From Hymenobacter sp. IS2118 (GTDB lineage: Bacteria > Bacteroidota > Bacteroidia > Cytophagales > Hymenobacteraceae): a DNA stretch of 64,000 nt. The position numbers and the translations under genes were made by a program. The stretch covers positions 87,116 through 151,115 of the forward strand of contig NZ_JNLX01000149.1 of NCBI RefSeq assembly GCF_000715495.1, in the 5' to 3' direction. The notes beneath the pieces were generated by a model. It was not told the DNA's origin and did not search any database. It was given only the letters and a program-made list of their open reading frames with translations. Positions 46,114 through 57,135 of this stretch are shown here, piece by piece. Within the stretch, counting starts at the first letter, position 1. Every line of letters begins with the position of its first letter.

Positions 46114-46929
46114 CTAGTAGCCCTCTTCCTTGCTGGGGAATTCGCGGCTTTTCACGTCGGCTACGTAGTGTTGCACGGCTTCGGTCATGATGTCGTGCAG
46201 CTCGGCGTAGCGGCGTAGGAACCGGGGCTCGAAGCCTTTGGTGATGCCCAGCAGGTCGTGCACTACCAGCACCTGCCCGTCCACGTCGGGCCCGGCACCG
46301 ATGCCGATGACGGGAATAGTGAGCTCCTCGGCCACGCGCTTGGCCAGGGAGGCCGGAATTTTCTCTAGCACCAGGCCGAAGCAGCCGATGTCCTGGAGCA
46401 GACGGGCATCTTCGAGCAGCTTTTGGGCCTCGGCTTCTTCCTTGGCGCGCACGCTGTATGTGCCGAATTTATAAATGCTTTGGGGCGTGAGGCCCAGGTG
46501 GCCCATCACCGGAATACCGGCCGTGAGAATGCGGATAATGCTGTCCTTCACTTCGGCGCCGCCTTCGAGCTTGACGCCGTGCCCGCCGCTTTCCTTCATG
46601 ATGCGGATGGCCGACTGCAAGGCCACCGACGAGTTGCCCTGGTATGAGCCAAAAGGCATATCCACGACTACGAAGGCGCGCTTTACGGCCCGTACCACGC
46701 CCTGGGCGTGGTAAATAATCTGGTCGAGGGTGATGGGCAGGGTGGTTTCGTGGCCGGCCATCACGTTGGAGGCCGAGTCGCCGACGAGCAGCACGTCGAT
46801 GCCGGCGCCGTCCAAAATTTTAGCCATCGAAAAGTCGTAGGCCGTGAGCATGGATATTTTTTCCCCCCGCTCCTTCATGGCGAGCATCTGGTGGGTGGTA
46901 ACGAGCTTGACTTCCTTGTGCTGGGACAT
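46114..46929 (-). CDS. panB: 3-methyl-2-oxobutanoate hydroxymethyltransferase
   Basis: The 271-residue TIM-barrel enzyme makes ketopantoate, the first committed step to pantothenate and CoA. Motifs include [39 protein letters not shown] (metal Asp and substrate site), [21 protein letters not shown] and [19 protein letters not shown] 46929 was chosen; the open frame extends 62 codons upstream into the terminator of the lptD-like gene. Confidence 0.96.
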   Translation of the reverse strand: MSQHKEVKLVTTHQMLAMKERGEKISMLTAYDFSMAKILDGAGIDVLLVGDSASNVMAGHETTLPITLDQIIYHAQGVVRAVKRAFVVVDMPFGSYQGNSSVALQSAIRIMKESGGHGVKLEGGAEVKDSIIRILTAGIPVMGHLGLTPQSIYKFGTYSVRAKEEAEAQKLLEDARLLQDIGCFGLVLEKIPASLAKRVAEELTIPVIGIGAGPDVDGQVLVVHDLLGITKGFEPRFLRRYAELHDIMTEAVQHYVADVKSREFPSKEEGY

Positions 46930-47053
46930 GAGTGGGATGAAAAAACGGTTGTTGCGGGATACCGGCCGTTTGGAAGGGCAAAGCTGGGAACAAATATTTT
47001 GATTTAACGCCGAACGCACGGGTGCGCAAATCCAACCTTTCAAACCAGACACG

Positions 47054-47099
47054 CAAAAAGCCCGGCCAGCGCCCCAAATGGGAGCTGGCCGGGCTTGCG
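47054..47099 (-). terminator. Terminator after the lptD-like gene
   Basis: AAGCCCGGCCAGC and GCTGGCCGGGCTT pair around a 13-nt loop. Read on the minus strand the right arm continues into T residues, 21-24 bp after the stop. Confidence 0.85.
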
Positions 47100-47119
47100 C
47101 GGCGCCACAAACCAAGCGC

Positions 47120-50100
47120 CTATTGGAGCTGGGCGTTGCGGTTGCGGTTCAGTTTGAGGTCCTGCAACAGGCTGCTTTTGGCGGCAATGGTGATGCCGTA
47201 GCCTTTGTAGGTGCCAAAGGGTACCCAGTTGCCGGTGATTTGCCAGCAGTGCAGGTCGCGGTAAAAAACGATGTTGGGATAAACGAACTTCTGGCTGGCC
47301 AGGTCGTAGCTGAAATTGCCGCTCAGTCGCAGGTTGGGCGTGAGCTTAACCGAGCCCGTGCCCCCGATGGTGTGCAGCGCGAGCAACGGCTGGCTTGGGC
47401 CGCCGGGCCGGCGGGGCACGCGGCTGGTGGTGTAGCCAGCCGCGTAGGTCAGCGCCAGCTCCCACGGAATCTCGAAGTCCACGTAGTCGGCGTAGTAGTT
47501 GGGCGGGCCCACGGTGCCCAGGGTGGGGTCGTTGGTGGGTGCCACTGCGCGCGGCACGGTGCTCTTGCGCGTGCCGCTGGCGGGGTTGAAGCTGTAGGTA
47601 GCGCCTAAGCTGGCGGTAGCCAGCCGCAGCAGCCGCCGCGGACTGGACTCGAACAGGTACTTGTTGATGGGGCGCCCCTGGCTGTCGCGCTGGTAGGGCT
47701 CGAAGGTAGCGTTACTATTCAAATTCAGCTTTTTGGCTACCTGAGTGCGGAAATTGACGCCCAGGGGCGATAATCTCAGGGAATCAGCGGCGAAATTATA
47801 TCCGATGTTAAAGTCAAGGCCTTCGATGAGGCTGGACTTGTTGAACGGCGTGGTCCCGGTGGTGTCATTGGCGTTGCGCACCTTCATTTCCACCGCGTTC
47901 TGCATCGTGAACGACAGTTGGCTTTGGCGGGCGCCGCCGGGCGTGCCGTACAGGAAGTTGTTGAAGTTGTTGAAAGAATACCGGTTCAGCACGTCGCCGG
48001 CCGATACGGGGCGGTTGAACTGGTCGCGGAGCAGGGGTAGGCCCCGCTCGTCGGTCAAAATGCTGGTGCCAAGTGGATTCACGTTGCTCCGATTGGTGAA
48101 ATCGGGCGAGAAGTTGTACGACAGGCTGGGCGTGGCTTTGTGGCGCAGCGCCTGGATTTTGCGGTTGCCCTTGCGGATGATGGTGCCGTAGAACGTGGTG
48201 TTCAGGCTGGCCGAAGTGGAGTAGCTGTAGATGCGGTTGAAGCCGTAGGTGGTATCAATGCGCACGGCCTGGGCCACGGGGCTGAAACGGTAGTCGAGGC
48301 GCTGGGCATACCACACTTCCCCGTAGTTGAATGAAGGCGTGAGTTTAAAATTCTTGGCCACGTTGTAGGAGCCCAGCCCGATGTTGAAAGCGTGCTGCAT
48401 GCCACTGCGGCCGTTGAGCAAAAGCTTGCCCAGGTTGTTTACGTTCAGCGGGATGGTGCTCTCGGCCGTGGTGCCGCCCAGCAGCGGCAGGCCGTTGGCC
48501 AGGGTGCGGGGGGCCACGATGTTGCTTATCTCGTTGCGCGCCGTCAGGTTGTAGCCAATGGTGAACTGCTCGTAGAAAGGGCCCAGTTTCCCGCCCGGCT
48601 CAATGCCAAACCACTGGTAGGGGTACTGTCGGGCCACGCCCAGGCTCACGTCGGGCAGCGTAAAGGTCATCGAGCCATTGGTGCCTTGGCTCTGGCTCAG
48701 CTTGATGTCGTAGTTGACGGGCGAGTTGCGAATCTGCTTGGAATAGCTGACGCTGGAGGTGAACTGCGTGGACAGCAGCCGGCGCGCATCGAGGCTGTTG
48801 ATGCGGTTGAAGCTACTCGTGCCGGCACTCACGCTGGCCGAGAAACGGCCGCCGCCCGGTTTGGGCACGGGCGTGTGGTTCCAGGTTATCCAAAACGAGT
48901 TGGCATCGGGCGGCCGCAGGTATACCGGACTGGTGGTCAGGGCATCGGTAGTGAGAATCTGCTGGCCGGGCCGGTTCGAAAACCGCAGGTTGAAATTGCC
49001 CTGAAACGTGTAGCGCTTCAGGTACGACACGTCGGCCGTGGCGCCGAAACCGCCCCAGGTCTGGGCGTTGCCGGCGTAAATATCACCGGTCAAACGCACG
49101 CCGATGTAGTCGTTCGGCGCGAAGTAGTAGCCGCCGTTGGTGAGGAAGTAGCCGCGGTCGGCCGCCTGGCCGAAGGTGGGGATGATAACGCCCGAACCCC
49201 GGCTTTTGGTGGGCGTCGGAAAAAAGCCGAACAGGAAGCCCAGCGGCGTGGGCACGTCGCCAATCACCAGGTTGAAGGGCCCCGTCACCACTTTATCACC
49301 CGGAATCACCTTCATATTTTTGGCCTGAATGTAGAAGTGCGGGTGCTCCAGATTACAGGTGGTGTAGCGCCCTATCAGGCCGTTGATGGTGCCATCGGGC
49401 AGGCGCTTGATGACGGACGCACTCACGTAGCCTTCGCCCTGCGTGGTCACGGCGTCGCTCACGCGGGCCTTTTTGCTTTTGAAATTATAGGCAATGTTGC
49501 TGGCCGTGTACAGGCCGGCTTTGTCCTTGAGCACGGGCCGGTCCAGGAGCCGGTTGGTGAGCGTGTCGCGCCGGCCGTCGGCCGTCATCGTGTTGTTGCC
49601 ATAGTCCACCGTGATGAAGGCGGCTTTCAGGTCGGTGTCGCCGTATTCCACGCTGGCCTTGTTGTAGAGGCGGGCCACCTTGTTGGTCACGTCGAACTGA
49701 ATGGAGTCCTTGGCCGTGTAGTCGATGGTGGTTTCAATGGCGCCTTGGCGCCGGGCAGCCACCCGCACGGAGTCGCCGTCGCCCGCCACGCCCCGCAACA
49801 GGCCGGTGGTATCGGTAGGGGTGGTGCCGGGCCGCCGCACGGTGCCGGCAGGGGCCAGCGTATCGGGCACGGGCAGGCGCGAAGCACCGGGCACGCGCGA
49901 CTGCCCCTTGTTCTGCACGCCGGGCGGGGGCGGTCCCACGGGGTCGCGTGGGTCGGGCGAGATGTAGCGCACCGGCGGGGTAGGGGTGCTGCCAGGCCGC
50001 TGGGTGGGCTGGGCCGGGGGCACGGTCTGTCCCTGGGCGGATTGGGCCGCGCTCAGACACAATAAAAAAATGAGCCCCAATAGATTGGGGCGCTTCCCCG

Positions 50101-50167
50101 TTGGGGCTATGCGGCGCAGCCACGGCCGCAACCCGGCTTCAGGGAGAAGACCAAACCAGACAGGCAA
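47120..50167 (-). CDS. lptD: LptD-like outer-membrane LPS assembly protein
   Basis: The 1015-residue protein has a signal-like hydrophobic stretch ([18 protein letters not shown], residues 29-46), a Pro-rich linker, an OstA/LptA-like beta-jellyroll ([27 protein letters not shown], near 165-260) and a large C-terminal beta-barrel with repeated aromatic-flanked strands. This is the layout of LptD, which inserts lipopolysaccharide into the outer leaflet. The only start candidate that keeps the signal is TTG 50167, an uncommon codon. A divergent amidase gene lies 80 bp away. Confidence 0.85.
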   Translation of the reverse strand: MPVWFGLLPEAGLRPWLRRIAPTGKRPNLLGLIFLLCLSAAQSAQGQTVPPAQPTQRPGSTPTPPVRYISPDPRDPVGPPPPGVQNKGQSRVPGASRLPVPDTLAPAGTVRRPGTTPTDTTGLLRGVAGDGDSVRVAARRQGAIETTIDYTAKDSIQFDVTNKVARLYNKASVEYGDTDLKAAFITVDYGNNTMTADGRRDTLTNRLLDRPVLKDKAGLYTASNIAYNFKSKKARVSDAVTTQGEGYVSASVIKRLPDGTINGLIGRYTTCNLEHPHFYIQAKNMKVIPGDKVVTGPFNLVIGDVPTPLGFLFGFFPTPTKSRGSGVIIPTFGQAADRGYFLTNGGYYFAPNDYIGVRLTGDIYAGNAQTWGGFGATADVSYLKRYTFQGNFNLRFSNRPGQQILTTDALTTSPVYLRPPDANSFWITWNHTPVPKPGGGRFSASVSAGTSSFNRINSLDARRLLSTQFTSSVSYSKQIRNSPVNYDIKLSQSQGTNGSMTFTLPDVSLGVARQYPYQWFGIEPGGKLGPFYEQFTIGYNLTARNEISNIVAPRTLANGLPLLGGTTAESTIPLNVNNLGKLLLNGRSGMQHAFNIGLGSYNVAKNFKLTPSFNYGEVWYAQRLDYRFSPVAQAVRIDTTYGFNRIYSYSTSASLNTTFYGTIIRKGNRKIQALRHKATPSLSYNFSPDFTNRSNVNPLGTSILTDERGLPLLRDQFNRPVSAGDVLNRYSFNNFNNFLYGTPGGARQSQLSFTMQNAVEMKVRNANDTTGTTPFNKSSLIEGLDFNIGYNFAADSLRLSPLGVNFRTQVAKKLNLNSNATFEPYQRDSQGRPINKYLFESSPRRLLRLATASLGATYSFNPASGTRKSTVPRAVAPTNDPTLGTVGPPNYYADYVDFEIPWELALTYAAGYTTSRVPRRPGGPSQPLLALHTIGGTGSVKLTPNLRLSGNFSYDLASQKFVYPNIVFYRDLHCWQITGNWVPFGTYKGYGITIAAKSSLLQDLKLNRNRNAQLQ

Positions 50168-50191
50168 AGTATAGTAGCGGTTAATTTCGTT

Positions 50192-50199
50192 TACTTTTG
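50192..50199 (+). promoter_or_regulatory. -7 box (TACTTTTG) before the amidase gene
   Basis: A perfect TAnnTTTG box lies 48 bp before the GTG start at 50248, in the divergent gap shared with the lptD-like gene. Confidence 0.5.
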
Positions 50200-50247
50200 A
50201 GGCTTCTACAAAGGTAGCAGGTCGCTACCGCCCCTTCAACGAACGAC

Positions 50248-51111
50248 GTGCGGATTATTGTCATCTTGGCTAGTGCGGCCTTGCTGCTGCTAGGCGCGGC
50301 CGGCGGAGAATGGAAAGCGGAGGCCCAAACCACCCCCGATTCGGCCCGGCTCGCAGTCGATTCGACGCTGGCGCCACCAGTCGCAGCACCTTCAAATTCC
50401 CCCTATCGCTACCGCCTGCGCACGGTGGTGCTCGACGCCGGCCACGGCGGCAAAGACCGGGGCTGCGCCGGCGTATCGGCCCGCGAGGCCGACGTGGCAT
50501 TGGCCCTGGTGTTGGCCCTGGGCAAGCAGATTCAGGACAACATGCCGGAGGTGAAGGTTATTTACACCCGCAAAACCAACGTATTCATTGAGCTCGATGA
50601 GCGCGCCGCCATTGCCAACCGCAACCACGCCGACCTGTTCATTTCTATTCATTGCAACGCCGGGCCCAGCCAGGCCCACGGTACCGAAGTCTGGACCATG
50701 GGCCTGCACAAAACCACCGCCAACCTGGGCGTGGCCCAGCGCGAAAACGCCGTAATTCTTCAGGAAAAGGACTACCAGAAGCGCTACGACGGCTTCGACC
50801 CCAGCTCGCCTCAGAGCCACATCCTGTTTTCGCTCTTCCAATCGGCCTACATTACCAACAGCCTGCGCTTCGCGCAGCGCATCGACCGGCAGTTCCGCAC
50901 CAGCGTAAATCGGTCCAGCCGCGGGGTGAAACAGGCCGGCTTTATCGTGCTTTGGAAAGCCACCATGCCGGCGGTTCTCATTGAGGCGGGCTTCCTGACC
51001 AACCCGGCCGAGGAACGTTACCTCAACAACAAAGCCAATCAGACGTATATGGCGGCGGGAATCTATCGTGCCTTCCGCGAGTACAAGCGCGAGCTGGAAG
51101 GCGGCTCATAA
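50248..51111 (+). CDS. N-acetylmuramoyl-L-alanine amidase (Amidase_3)
   Basis: The 287-residue exported zinc amidase cuts the bond between muramic acid and the stem peptide, usually for daughter-cell separation. A signal peptide (MRIIVILASAALLLLGAAGG) precedes the catalytic domain with VVLDAGHGGKDRG (Zn His), FISIHCNA (Zn His) and VLIEAGFLTNPAEE (catalytic Glu). The start is GTG 50248. Its pairing with lptD on the opposite strand joins two envelope-biogenesis genes. Confidence 0.92.
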   Translation: MRIIVILASAALLLLGAAGGEWKAEAQTTPDSARLAVDSTLAPPVAAPSNSPYRYRLRTVVLDAGHGGKDRGCAGVSAREADVALALVLALGKQIQDNMPEVKVIYTRKTNVFIELDERAAIANRNHADLFISIHCNAGPSQAHGTEVWTMGLHKTTANLGVAQRENAVILQEKDYQKRYDGFDPSSPQSHILFSLFQSAYITNSLRFAQRIDRQFRTSVNRSSRGVKQAGFIVLWKATMPAVLIEAGFLTNPAEERYLNNKANQTYMAAGIYRAFREYKRELEGGS

Positions 51112-51231
51112 GCGAAAGGCCTGATTAGGTGCATCAACCACGGTAAAATCTGCCCGTGTAGTTCTTGCGTATCAGGCTTCAGCTTTGAACTGCTGCTTCC
51201 CCCATTCACCCACTTACCTTATCTGCTTCCC

Positions 51232-52242
51232 GTGTCCAAAGAAATAAAAGTGGCGCTGCTCGCCATTGTGGCCATTGCCGCGCTCGTTCTCGGCTTCAAC
51301 TTCTTGCGCGGCAGCAATCTGCTCTCCAGCGACAGCACGTACTACGCCACCTACCCCAGCGTGGAAGGCCTGAACGTGGGCGCCCCGGTAGTGCTCAACG
51401 GCATCAAGGTGGGGCAGGTGAAAAACCTGGAGCTCCAGCCTAAAAAGGGCAATGTGGTGCGCGTGGCGCTGGAAATGCAGGAAGGCATCGTGCTGGGCGA
51501 TTCCACCGTGGCTAGCCTCGGTGGCACGCTGCTGGGCTCGAAAACCATTTCTCTGAGCCTGGGCCGCAACAATAAAATATTCGAGGGCGGGGAGGAACTG
51601 CTTACCGAGTCGGACGCTGGCATTGCCGGCCTGGCCACCGCCTTGCAGGCGCGGGCGCTGCCCGTACTTTCCAGCCTCGATTCGACCCTGCGCCACGTCA
51701 ACGGCATCATCAACAAGGACGCCGAAACCAACATTCAGGGCACCTTGCTCAGTGCCCGCAACAGCACCGAGGCCCTGCAAAAGCTCATCATGGACAACCA
51801 GGCCAACGTAAACCAGATTACCCGCAATCTGGCCCAGATGAGCTCGGCGCTGAACCAGACCACCGGCAAGCTCGACCGCATTGCCGTGAATTTTTCGCAG
51901 CTGTCCGATTCGCTGAAGCAGGCGCCGGTGGGCTCTGCGGTGCGCCGCTTGGATGCCACTATGGCCGAAGCCCAAACCACCGTGGCCAGCCTCAACCGCG
52001 CCCTCAACGACACGAAGGGCTCCATGGGCAAGCTCATCAATGATACGACGCTGTATAACAGCCTCAACTCCACCGCCAGCTCGGCCGATGCCCTGCTGTT
52101 GGACATGAAAACCAATCCCAAACGCTATGTGCACTTCTCGGTATTTGGCGGCGGCAGCAAAAAGAAAACCGAGGTTGAAACCACTACCACCAAGCCCAAC
52201 GGCACCACCATTGACAAGGAGGTGAAAACCACCATAAAGTAG
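51232..52242 (+). CDS. MCE/MlaD-family lipid-transport protein
   Basis: The 336-residue protein has one N-terminal membrane anchor (VALLAIVAIAALVLGFNFL), the MCE domain (YYATYPSVEGLNVGAPVVLNGIKVGQV, then VASLGGTLLGSKTISLSLG) and a long helical C-terminal part that probably oligomerises. MlaD-type proteins carry phospholipids between inner and outer membrane. The start is GTG 51232. It lies 120 bp after the amidase gene; no MlaE or MlaF gene is adjacent. Confidence 0.9.
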   Translation: MSKEIKVALLAIVAIAALVLGFNFLRGSNLLSSDSTYYATYPSVEGLNVGAPVVLNGIKVGQVKNLELQPKKGNVVRVALEMQEGIVLGDSTVASLGGTLLGSKTISLSLGRNNKIFEGGEELLTESDAGIAGLATALQARALPVLSSLDSTLRHVNGIINKDAETNIQGTLLSARNSTEALQKLIMDNQANVNQITRNLAQMSSALNQTTGKLDRIAVNFSQLSDSLKQAPVGSAVRRLDATMAEAQTTVASLNRALNDTKGSMGKLINDTTLYNSLNSTASSADALLLDMKTNPKRYVHFSVFGGGSKKKTEVETTTTKPNGTTIDKEVKTTIK

Positions 52243-52243
52243 A

Positions 52244-52405
52244 AACGCGCCTTGGCACGTTCGGCGCCTGAAGGGTGAATCAGTAGGCCCCCTGTCCGGA
52301 AACGAAGGCCAAACCACAACAACGTTATAGAACGCGCCAAGGCGCGTTCCGACACCTCAACAACGAGGCAACTGCGCCTCTCAGCCGCGATGGAACGCGC
52401 CGAGG
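52244..52405. repeat. Cluster of AACGCGCC repeats
   Basis: Three related units occur: AACGCGCCTTGGCACGTTC (52244-52262), GAACGCGCCAAGGCGCGTTC (52330-52349, itself a palindrome) and GGAACGCGCCGAGG (52392-52405). They lie between the MCE gene and the carboxylase gene. Confidence 0.75.
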
Positions 52406-52408
52406 CTG

Positions 52409-52416
52409 TACCTTTG
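52409..52416 (+). promoter_or_regulatory. -7 box (TACCTTTG) before the carboxylase gene
   Basis: A perfect TAnnTTTG box is followed immediately by a short hairpin (52417-52442). The ATG of the carboxylase is at 52477. Confidence 0.5.
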
Positions 52417-52442
52417 AAATCCGCCTCCGGGCGGATTTTTTT
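52417..52442 (+). terminator. Hairpin with T-run between MCE and carboxylase genes
   Basis: AAATCCGCC and GGCGGATTT pair around a 3-4-nt loop, followed by seven T residues. It could terminate the MCE transcript, or act as an early attenuator if transcription begins at the box directly upstream. Confidence 0.65.
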
Positions 52443-52476
52443 GTGCCCTAACTCCCAAAATCCCACCGCTCCACTT

Positions 52477-54105
<1,629 letters not shown>

Positions 54106-54122
54106 GGCGTGATTTATTAGCC

Positions 54123-54443
54123 ATGTATAATCATCTTAATAAACCGCAAAGGGCATTGTACAGTCTGATGAGCGACATCTCAGAAGATGGTTGGGCTGCG
54201 GGTTGGATGGATGGGTTAGAGTATGCGCTATGGTACATGGTGCTACACGGGCCGGCGCAATACGGCTTTAAATTCGTTGACAAGCAAACCATTCTGCAGC
54301 TTAGGTATTTTTCGGAACAGGCCAGGTGTTGGATAATGTTCGACGATGCAATAGGGGAAGTAGCTATTTCATTTCCTGATTGGGAGACAATGTTCCAAAA
54401 GGCTGACCCTGCTAGTTTTTATTTAGGAATGCCTAACCTGTAA
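54123..54443 (+). CDS. Small protein of unknown function
   Basis: The 106-residue cytoplasmic product (LNKPQRALYSLMSDISEDGWAAGW..., then FDDAIGEVAISFPDWETMF) is rich in Trp and Tyr. Its DNA is more AT-rich than its neighbours, which suggests recent acquisition. I do not recognise the family; its shape recalls small immunity-type proteins but nothing proves that. The start is ATG 54123; a GTG at 54102 that overlaps the carboxylase stop is the alternative. A broken zeta-toxin-like gene follows at once. Confidence 0.55.
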   Translation: MYNHLNKPQRALYSLMSDISEDGWAAGWMDGLEYALWYMVLHGPAQYGFKFVDKQTILQLRYFSEQARCWIMFDDAIGEVAISFPDWETMFQKADPASFYLGMPNL

Positions 54444-54445
54444 TA

Positions 54446-54740
54446 ATGAAAATCCTTATATACTGGCCACCCCCAACGGCGCGGGCAAAAATACCGCTGT
54501 CTACTACTGCTGCCCGACCTGCTGGACTACCGCGAGTTCGTGAACGCAGATGAAATAGCCCGTGGCCCCTCGCCCTTTCAGCCCGAAACGGTTAGCATCC
54601 AGGCGGGGCGGCTGATGCTGACCCGGCTGCGGGAGCTGCTTGCGGCGGGAGAAATTTTCACGCTGGAAACCACGCTGGCCACGCGGTTTGTTGCCGGGGC
54701 TGCGCTTGGTATGACGTTCTCACATTTCCTGTTCGGATAG
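54446..54740 (+). pseudogene. Broken zeta-toxin/P-loop kinase-like gene
   Basis: ATG 54446 opens MKILI... in one frame; the adjacent frame reads LATPNGAGKNTAVYYC (a damaged P-loop, normally GPNGAGKTT), and another frame continues LLPDLLDYREFVNADEIARG and ETTLATRF. The pieces line up, over the frameshifts, with the N-terminal third of stand-alone zeta-toxin-like ATPases (GPNGAGKTT...NADEIARGLSPF...ETTLATR). After ETTLATRF the homology stops. At least two frame changes and a lost 3' part make it nonfunctional. Confidence 0.65.
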
Positions 54741-54845
54741 GCTTTAAGGGCTGAGAGTAGCTTATCAGTAACGGGCGAAACCATTTCGGGATGAACTTTT
54801 GCCAAGTACTGGTGATATCATCAGGTCAAGATTCGTAGCCCCGAA

Positions 54846-54877
54846 TTGGTAGGCAACAGTCCCGGTTGCTACTTTTG
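54846..54877 (+). promoter_or_regulatory. Promoter before the J-domain-like gene
   Basis: TTG (54846-54848) and TAnnTTTG (TACTTTTG, 54870-54877) are separated by 21 bp, the best -33/-7 pair in the window. The ATG at 54902 lies 24 bp downstream. Confidence 0.6.
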
Positions 54878-54901
54878 CCGCCTACCTGTTTCGTACCTAC
54901 A

Positions 54902-56053
54902 ATGGCCAAGAAAACAACTGCGCCCAAGCCGCAGCTCGTGCACATTAAGTCGCCCGGCGCGGGCTCCGATTCGCTTTCCAAGGCCCAGAAAGAATTCAAC
55001 CGCCTTACCAAGCGTATTGCCCGGCTCGAAAAAGAGGTGATTGATTTCCGCGAAGCGGCTGCTGCGATGCGTCAGCGCGTGCAAAATGAGTACCGCCCGC
55101 TGCAAGCCCGCCACAACGAGGCCCGCGCCGCCCTGGTGCGCCAGCTCGACCAGGCGTTTGAAACCCACAAGCTCACCAAAGGCGAGAAAAATAAGATTAC
55201 CGACCTTATCGGCCAGTGCGTCGACCTGCTCGAACGCGGTCACGCCGACCTTGCGCCCATCATCGACAAGCACGCGCCGCCGCTGTCGCAGGAGGAAGAG
55301 GCAGCGGCGGACAAAGCCACTTCGGAGATGATGAAGCAGCTGTTCGCCGTGCAATACGGCATCGAGTTCGACCCCGATGTGGACGTGAGCACGCAGGCAA
55401 GATTTATGGCCTACGTGGACGAGAAAATGGCCGAGCGGGAAGCCGAATACGAGCAGCAGGAAGCCCAGGCCGCCGAGCGCCGCACCCGGCGCAAAAAGAG
55501 CCCGAAGCAGCAGGCCGCCGAAGAGCAGAAGCAGGCCGAGGAGAAAAACATCACCAAAGCCGTGCGCACGCTCTACATGGATTTGGTGAAGCACCTGCAC
55601 CCCGACCTGGAACCCGACGAAGCCGAAAAGCTGCGCAAAACCGAGCTGCTCAAGCAAGTGACCACCGCCTACCAGGCCAACGAGCTGCTCACCCTGCTGC
55701 GCCTGCAGCTGGAGCTGCAGCGCATTGACCAAAGCCACCTCGAAAACCTCGCCGAAAGCCAGCTCAGGTACTACAACAAGCTGCTGAAGGAGCAAACCCG
55801 CGACCTGGACGAGGCCCTGCTGGCCGAGCAGCAGGACTGGTCGGCCTTCACCGGCAAACCCTACTACTTCACCCCCACGCCCGTTGCGATGGAGCTGGAC
55901 TACCAGCACCAAAAGTCGGGCCTGGACTATAAAATCAGGCAGCTGGAAGCTGAAGTGCTGGCCTTCAGCCACGACCCGGCCGCGCTGAAAGCCTTCCTGA
56001 AAACCCACAAGATTCCGAAGGCGGGCACGGGACCGCTGATTTTCGGGCGGTAA
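54902..56053 (+). CDS. Coiled-coil protein with J-domain-like segment
   Basis: The 383-residue protein has a basic N-terminus (MAKKTTAPKPQLVHIKSPG), long helical and coiled-coil regions (EFNRLTKRIARLEKEVIDFREAA), a Lys/Arg/Gln-rich segment near 190-215 (RRTRRKKSPKQQAAEEQKQ), and a J-domain-like motif: LVKHLHPDLEPDEAEKLRKTELLKQVTTAYQANEL with the HPD triad at about 233-235. J-domains stimulate DnaK. The J-domain position in the middle of the protein and the missing Gly/Phe and zinc regions make it a specialised co-chaperone at most. No dnaK is nearby. Confidence 0.7.
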   Translation: MAKKTTAPKPQLVHIKSPGAGSDSLSKAQKEFNRLTKRIARLEKEVIDFREAAAAMRQRVQNEYRPLQARHNEARAALVRQLDQAFETHKLTKGEKNKITDLIGQCVDLLERGHADLAPIIDKHAPPLSQEEEAAADKATSEMMKQLFAVQYGIEFDPDVDVSTQARFMAYVDEKMAEREAEYEQQEAQAAERRTRRKKSPKQQAAEEQKQAEEKNITKAVRTLYMDLVKHLHPDLEPDEAEKLRKTELLKQVTTAYQANELLTLLRLQLELQRIDQSHLENLAESQLRYYNKLLKEQTRDLDEALLAEQQDWSAFTGKPYYFTPTPVAMELDYQHQKSGLDYKIRQLEAEVLAFSHDPAALKAFLKTHKIPKAGTGPLIFGR

Positions 56054-56229
56054 ATGGAACCCCGCCGGCGGGCCCCGTTGCGCTGAACTCCGCCAATGCG
56101 GCGGGTCAGGTTCTTAAAAAGTGGCGTGCCGTACTGCGCGTCCCTTGCCTGCGGCCGCATAACCGGGTGGCCTTTACGCTTCGAAAAATAAATTTCAACA
56201 GAGGAATACCAAATAACAAATACATGCTG

Positions 56230-56260
56230 TACGTTTGTGGTGTACTAGATACTTAGTACA
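56230..56260 (+). promoter_or_regulatory. -7 box and GntR/YtrA-type operator of the ABC operon
   Basis: TACGTTTG (56230-56237) matches TAnnTTTG. Directly after it, TGTACTA (56241-56247) and TAGTACA (56254-56260) form a perfect 7-bp inverted repeat with a 6-bp spacer, covering the expected transcription start. The GntR/YtrA-family protein encoded at 58008 is the expected repressor. Confidence 0.7.
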
Positions 56261-56277
56261 CTAAAGCAAGCAAGCAC

Positions 56278-57135
56278 ATGGTGCGCATCCGAAACCTCGA
56301 TTTTGGGTACTCCCGGCGGGTCCCGCTCTTCCAAAACCTGAACCTGGCGCTGGACCGGGGCCACATTTACGGCCTGTTGGGTAAGAACGGCGCGGGCAAA
56401 ACCACGCTGCTCAAAAACATAGTGGGGCTGGCCTTTCCCTGGGCTGGCACTTGCCTGATTGACGAGCAGCCCGCCGCCGCCCGCACGCCGGCCCTGCTCG
56501 AAGACCTGTTTTTTCTGCCTGAGGAAGTGTACGCGCCGGCCCTCACCGCCGAGCAGTTTGTGGCGTACACGGCTGGCTTCTACCCGCGCTTCGACGCCGG
56601 GCAGCTCTATGGCTACCTGCAGGAGCTGGAAGTACCACGCGGCGCCAAGCTGAACAAGTTTTCGCACGGCCAGCAGAAGAAGTTCATGATTGCCTTCGCG
56701 CTGGCGGCCAACACCGGCCTGTTGGTGCTCGATGAGCCCACTAACGGCCTCGATATTCCGAGCAAGGTGCAGTTCCGCAAAATCCTGGCCTCGGCCCTGA
56801 GCGAGGAGCGCTGCATGGTGATTTCGACCCACCAGGTGCGCGATTTGGAAAGCCTGATTGATACCGTGGTGGTGGTGCACAACCGCGAAATCGTGCTCAA
56901 CCAGGAATTGGACCAGCTGGCCGAGCGGCTCACGTTTGCTAAAGGTGCGGCGGCCGAAGCGCCGGGCGCCTTCTACAGCGGTGCATCGGTGGGCGGGCCG
57001 GTGGCCATCCGGCCCAACGAAACGGGCGCCTACAGCCGCGTCGATTTGGAATTGCTCTTCAATGCCCTTACCACCGGCGATGCCGCCGCCCTGCACACCT
57101 ACCTCAACCAGCCCCGCCATGAACCCGTCCAGTAA
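56278..57135 (+). CDS. ABC transporter ATP-binding protein
   Basis: The 285-residue ATPase has Walker A GKNGAGKTT (residues 35-43), a signature-type segment KFSHGQQKKFMIAFALA, Walker B LLVLDEPTNGLD and the switch His in VISTHQVRD. The signature SHGQQ is typical of the YtrB/BcrA-type exporters. It powers the permease encoded next, with which it overlaps by 17 bp. Operator and promoter lie just upstream. The substrate is unknown; relatives react to cell-envelope antibiotics. Confidence 0.93.
   Translation: MVRIRNLDFGYSRRVPLFQNLNLALDRGHIYGLLGKNGAGKTTLLKNIVGLAFPWAGTCLIDEQPAAARTPALLEDLFFLPEEVYAPALTAEQFVAYTAGFYPRFDAGQLYGYLQELEVPRGAKLNKFSHGQQKKFMIAFALAANTGLLVLDEPTNGLDIPSKVQFRKILASALSEERCMVISTHQVRDLESLIDTVVVVHNREIVLNQELDQLAERLTFAKGAAAEAPGAFYSGASVGGPVAIRPNETGAYSRVDLELLFNALTTGDAAALHTYLNQPRHEPVQ

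Noticed and set aside
48392..50065. Long plus-strand frame of 557 codons opposite the lptD-like gene
   Set aside because: It is the antisense shadow of a high-GC gene; the product is Val/His/Gly/Arg-rich without domains and the minus-strand frame has clear LptD features.
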